A stretch of DNA of 10,819 nt from assembly GCA_035591015.1 (NCBI GenBank), contig JAXIUW010215064.1, positions 1 to 10,819 of the forward strand, given 5' to 3'. The notes beneath the pieces are model-generated. The model worked only from the letters and a program-made list of their open reading frames with translations, had not been told where the DNA came from and did no database searches. Below are positions 7,643 through 10,819 of this stretch, piece after piece (position 1 is the stretch's first letter; each line of letters opens with the position of its first letter). The stretch comes from Cephalothrix simula. Its lineage: Eukaryota > Nemertea > Palaeonemertea > Archinemertea > Cephalotrichidae. Both the position numbers and the translations under genes were made by a program.

Positions 7643-7759
7643 GCTTTCGATGTTCAGGTTAGGGCAATTAGAGCGAAATGTTCCAGTGATGTTCTCATTT
7701 TCCCACTTGGGAACATCTGACAGTTCCGAAAGCATTCCGACACTTGGGAACATTCGGAA
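7643..7759. repeat. cluster of interleaved direct and inverted repeats
   Basis: CACTTGGGAACAT occurs twice (7704-7716, 7741-7753) and a near complement, AATGTTCCAGTG, lies at 7677-7688. Further inverted pairs are GCTTTCG/CGAAAGC (7643-7649, 7727-7733), GATGTTC/GAACATC (7688-7694, 7711-7717) and TTCCGAA/TTCGGAA (7724-7730, 7753-7759). The whole can fold into alternative hairpins. It lies 20 bp after the TA-flanked element and may be a second degenerate insertion. Confidence 0.6.
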
Positions 7760-7779
7760 AGTCTTTTGACAGTGTAGGA

Positions 7780-9160
7780 AATAATATCCCTAAAATCCCT
7801 AATGTTGGTCTATGATATAGCCAAGATCAGCCAACTCCGTTCTCCTTATAGTTCTAGTATTTCGGAAGTATCGGATTTGCTTTTTGATTTTAAGTTAGCC
7901 TAGATTAGCATAGTTATTCATCTATCTTATTCAAAAACAATAACTGTCATTTGATCTTAGCATTGTTTCGTTGAAAAATCTTTTTGGTAAATCTGTTATC
8001 TCAAAACAGCTAGAACTTAGGGAGACAACGGACATCCAATCTCCAAAAACGACTGTAGTTTCCAAGTTAACAAGTATCATTTTTACAATAATTTCAAACG
8101 TTTGGGGTACAGGATTTCGGATATCAAGTTACAAGTGGACAAATAGCAAAGAATTGCAAGAGCAATTGATTTGACATATCGGACTTGCAGTATGACCATC
8201 GAAAAATTCCTTTGTACGTCAACAAAAAAGTTAGTCAGTCTGTATTTTGTTCTTTTAGCATATTCTTACTCTAAGCAGTAATTTCTGAACCCATTTATAG
8301 ACAAATTTTCACAAAATTGTGATTGGAAACTATTTGGAAGTACGCGCAGAATCTCATAAAATGAGATCCAGCTCTGATATAGAGTCAGCAATCAATAGGC
8401 TAAAAGCATCTTGACGCCCAAAGGAATCAGTTTATAGTACAGTAGCCTATAGTGTATCGTGACGGCTTAAAGGATTTCCAAAATCCTGTAGCACCGGCAC
8501 TTAATAATTTGAAATTTTAAATGGTATATGGTGAAATGAGTAACCACTGCGCCAGTGAGCCATTCACATTATGAAAGAACTTAACATACATGGTGGCATT
8601 TATTTAAATTAATTGAAGGTTGGTTAAGACAAAAGTTGACAGCTGGAAGCAACTGAGTTACACAAATGCCAGACCCTAATGCAGAGTGGACTGACTAGTC
8701 TACACCTAGAATGCAGTCAGTGATTAACATTCAAGTTGTCATTTTGAAAGGCTGCTTTAATAAAATATACTGATGCATTCGTCACTTAAGCGTACATGTA
8801 ATCGTGAATTACATTCCGAAACAGGATGTCATCTCCTTCAACAGAAGGAGTACAGCATCTTCAGCAATCAGAAATATATTCAATGACAAGAGACGATCGG
8901 TTAAGATCTGTTTAAGTATCGTTTCCCTCAATGTTCACTACATGATTAACCTCTAAATCAATTCAGTATAGTATGTAAATAGAATTATAACACCGAGTAC
9001 AAAATTACTTAATTTTGCAGCTTGACATGTCTAACAAATACTTCAAGAGTTCTGAAATCGGAATCATTGAAATGTTAGTTTGTTTAGTAAGGTGTTGTAT
9101 TAAAGTTTAATTTGTCCATCTCGATACCCTCGGCAACTTTTCAATGTGCCTCGGGATCTA
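7780..9160. other. AT-rich stretch without a supported gene
   Basis: One frame is open from 7944 to 8174 after an acceptor-like TTTGATCTTAG (to 7960), but it has no ATG start, no good donor, no recognisable domain, and its phase does not match the 4386 exon. A perfect hairpin CTCCTTC-AACA-GAAGGAG lies at 8833-8850. Nothing else stands out. Confidence 0.4.
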
Positions 9161-9163
9161 TAA

Positions 9164-9350
9164 GACTGGAAACCCGTTATCAGATTGAGAAACTGGTGCT
9201 TCTATGTCCATGGTAGACTGGAGACCGGGCCCCTTTTCCATATCGCCAGTACTAGCCGTGGAGATCCGATCATTTACTAGTATATTGGGGCAACAAACGC
9301 CTGTCCTAATTTCTCAATACGAAAGCGGAAATTAGGGCGGGTTTCCAGTC
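9164..9350. mobile_element. 187-bp MITE-like element with TAA target duplication
   Basis: Perfect 13-bp terminal inverted repeats, GACTGGAAACCCG (9164-9176) and CGGGTTTCCAGTC (9338-9350), are flanked by TAA on both sides (9161-9163, 9351-9353). A 3-bp TWA target duplication is the hallmark of PIF/Harbinger transposons, so this is best read as a non-autonomous member. Internally a near copy of the end, GACTGGAGACCGG, recurs at 9216-9228 in direct orientation. CCTAATTTC/GAAATTAGG (9305-9313, 9328-9336) forms a subterminal hairpin. No transposase remains. The minus-strand frame at 9277-9507 overlaps its right end and has no recognisable domain. Confidence 0.75.
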
Positions 9351-9546
9351 TAATCAGGATCATCCAATAGGATAATATTAGATGAAAGTTTTGCAGAATA
9401 AAATACCTCGCCAACAGTCGCCAATGAAATTTCATCAATTCAAACACTGACGTATAGTGGGAAAGTATTCCCCATGATGTATCCGGCTCTTCAGCCAATA
9501 ATTTCAAAAGTGTCGTATCGGATTTATTTTCATGAACGCAATGAGT

Positions 9547-9720
9547 GTCTCGCTAGCTCAGCCGCCAGTCGGTAGAGAATGAGATTATGAACGTTACGAG
9601 TTCGAATCTCCTTTTGGGCAGTTGGTTTTCATTCAATGGAGCTTCTAAAAGGAGAATATAATTCCCGCAGCTGATGCCAAATAAGGCATCACATTGGCAC
9701 CTTACTTGAAAAATTCAAAA
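9547..9720 (+). mobile_element. tRNA-derived SINE-like sequence (tRNA-Lys-like head)
   Basis: The segment 9547-9619 resembles tRNA-Lys: a GTCTCGCTAGCTCAG start, a GTCGGTAGAG D-arm end with six extra bases (CCGCCA), an ATGAGA anticodon-stem start, and GAGTTCGAATCTC as a degenerate T-arm and B-box. TTGGGCA stands where the acceptor strand should end. The interval between D-arm and T-arm is too short and the anticodon arm does not close, so it is not a working tRNA. The following sequence to about 9720 includes a hairpin TGATGCC-AAATAA-GGCATCA (9672-9691) and then an A-rich tail-like run, so a SINE body is possible. A lone tRNA pseudogene is the alternative. Confidence 0.5.
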
Positions 9721-9844
9721 TTAAAATTTACTTATTTACAGTAGTGAACTAACGGGTTTGCATCTATCAATACAAAGGTACATGTATGTTCGATCAAAAG
9801 GGGGGGGGGTATTGAGAGAGTCCTTCCAGTCAGAAACTTAAGCC

Positions 9845-9910
9845 TGATCGAGCGTCCCGCTGTATACGCCAGCGCCTCGCTCTCTCGAACAAATCTTTGC
9901 GGCGAGTAGT
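9845..9910. other. small CpG-dense patch
   Basis: About a dozen CpG dinucleotides lie in some 65 bp, including GATCGAGCG, CGCTG-TATACGC-CAGCG (a 5-bp inverted repeat) and CGCTCTCTCG. The flanks are strongly AT-rich. No reading frame, promoter element or repeat family could be assigned; an inserted fragment or unmethylated regulatory island are both possible. Confidence 0.3.
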
Positions 9911-10731
9911 TGAACTAACAGATTTTTTTGTTCAGTAGACTAACAAAAATTATAAATTTTAAGAGCCTTTGAATATACAAAATAAATACTTAAATATAAA
10001 CTTTAAAAGCTGTTCAGATATGACGTGGGTATAACCATAACATTATGTACTTCCAATAGGCGTGAATCTTCCATAGGGGTGAACTAAAAAAATAAAATAA
10101 ATGATATTTTATACCGTGTTTACTCAGTAATAGGATTCCATTTCGACAAAATAGAGATGATAAAATTATCTAATCAATATCAATTACGCCAATAAAAAAT
10201 ATGAAATATGAACTTCACTTTCCAATTTGAAATATTTAGCATAATAGTCGATAAGCTTGTTGTTTGCTATGGTCACGTGATTTGATTCGAAAAACTCAAA
10301 GGATACAATTCGATTTGAGATAAATCTCAGAGGAAAATCTTACAAAAAAAATAAAATAACTTTTAGATAAAAATATTCATTGAAATCTCAATATAGTTTA
10401 AAATTCTGTATTTTTCTAATTCTCAGAAGATTTTGAATTTCGAAAATTCAATAGACAGTTTTGGTTTTGACACATTACATTTTTATTTATTTATTTTTGC
10501 CCACAGCAAACCCGCAAAGCAATTTTGTATTATTATTATTTTTTACCATTCGAAATACGTTTCTTCGTGCCGCTTCGTGCAATGAGCAGTTATAGAATAA
10601 CTGCTTCTCATGCTCACATATTGCACTCAGAAAGCGTCGAATAACTGTATATTATTGTGTTATAAGTGAGGTGATATTTAGTGAAACTTCTTGGATAACA
10701 ATATAACAATAATGCTAGATAGTTGATAAAT
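9911..10731. other. AT-rich stretch, possible upstream region of a second gene
   Basis: No coding region is supported. A pyrimidine-rich tract ending CCCACAG (to 10506) is a good 3' splice-site look-alike. The frame behind it, to a TAA near 10643, is low-complexity and unrecognised. A 9-bp inverted repeat, AGCAGTTAT-AGA-ATAACTGCT, lies at 10585-10605. The last 100 bp could be the 5' UTR of the candidate exon at 10732. Confidence 0.35.
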
Positions 10732-10768
10732 ATGGACCGAGCGCCAGTTGAAAATCCGTCATTGACAA
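10732..10768 (+). CDS. possible first coding exon, truncated by window end
   Basis: ATG 10732 opens MDRAPVENPSLT and meets a donor-like GTATGT at 10769-10774 after one base of the thirteenth codon, so the intron would be phase 1. The codons are more GC-rich than the flanks. The context at -3 is A. An upstream ATG near 10712 gives a four-codon uORF. There is no signal peptide. If not spliced the frame ends after 15 codons. With 12 residues and one splice site the evidence is thin. It could be an alternative first exon of the gene starting at 4278, a separate gene, or chance. Confidence 0.22.
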
Positions 10769-10819
10769 GTATGTATTAATTTTATTGTAACTTTTCATTT
10801 TTTGACCGTAAAAAGGACA

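Noticed and set aside
7944-8174. Open segment behind an acceptor-like site
   Set aside because: No ATG, no good donor before the stop, unknown peptide, and its phase does not match the exon ending at 4386.
9277-9507. 76-codon minus-strand frame
   Set aside because: It overlaps the right end of a MITE-like element and shows no domain; most of its C-terminal part is transposon-end sequence.
10471-10643. Open frame after the CCCACAG acceptor-like site
   Set aside because: It starts with a Tyr/Phe run from a TAT repeat, lacks a donor and resembles no protein; the acceptor may still be real.
1-10819. A new defence, biosynthetic or regulatory gene system
   Set aside because: No multi-gene cluster, conserved operon or catalytic motif is visible; the unusual signals are repeats and one or two small candidate exons.

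Overview
The window looks like non-coding or intronic/intergenic DNA from an AT-rich animal genome. In 10.8 kb no reading frame exceeds about 80 codons. Poly-A/T tracts and two long G runs are present, as are spliceosomal-type splice sites and several small inverted-repeat elements with TA or TAA flanks. CpG is locally frequent. The texture suits an invertebrate such as a mollusc, but nothing here fixes the taxon. I found no bacterial operon, CRISPR array, phage module or defence system.

The best protein-coding candidate is a 5' exon on the + strand at about 4245-4386. It has an acceptor-like end, two start-stop mini-ORFs, an ATG at 4278, 36 codons reading as a signal peptide plus an acidic start of a mature chain, and a consensus GTAAGT donor in phase 1. 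The protein was not recognised. A weaker candidate first exon lies at 10732-10768, beginning MDRAPVENPS and ending at a GTATGT donor. Nothing between them could be called as an exon.

Layout. 1-180: a 21-bp direct repeat with a palindromic core, spaced 135 bp. 285-345: a GC-rich hairpin patch. 444-560: a 21-bp minisatellite in an open frame, with a hairpin after its stop. 600-1850: no gene, only small palindromes and a CpG-rich patch. 1851-1888: an AAT/ATTC repeat. About 1990-2044: a degenerate tRNA-like sequence on the minus strand. 2902-2972: a near-perfect 71-bp hairpin. 3246-3577: a 332-bp imperfect foldback. 3586-3681: imperfect tandem repeats. 3836-3900: a C-rich patch upstream of the signal-peptide exon. 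4387-6180: intron-like AT-rich DNA. 6185-6656: a repeat cluster with an inverted-repeat frame. 7455-7622: a TA-flanked MITE-like element. 7643-7759: a cluster of short inverted and direct repeats. 9164-9350: a TAA-flanked MITE-like element. 9547-9720: a tRNA-derived, SINE-like sequence. From there to 10700: AT-rich DNA.

The main pattern is decay of small non-autonomous mobile elements around, and perhaps inside, the introns of one or two genes. A 9-bp palindromic motif, GCGCATGCG or its complement, recurs five times. That is far more than base composition predicts, and four of the five copies lie within or beside repeat elements.
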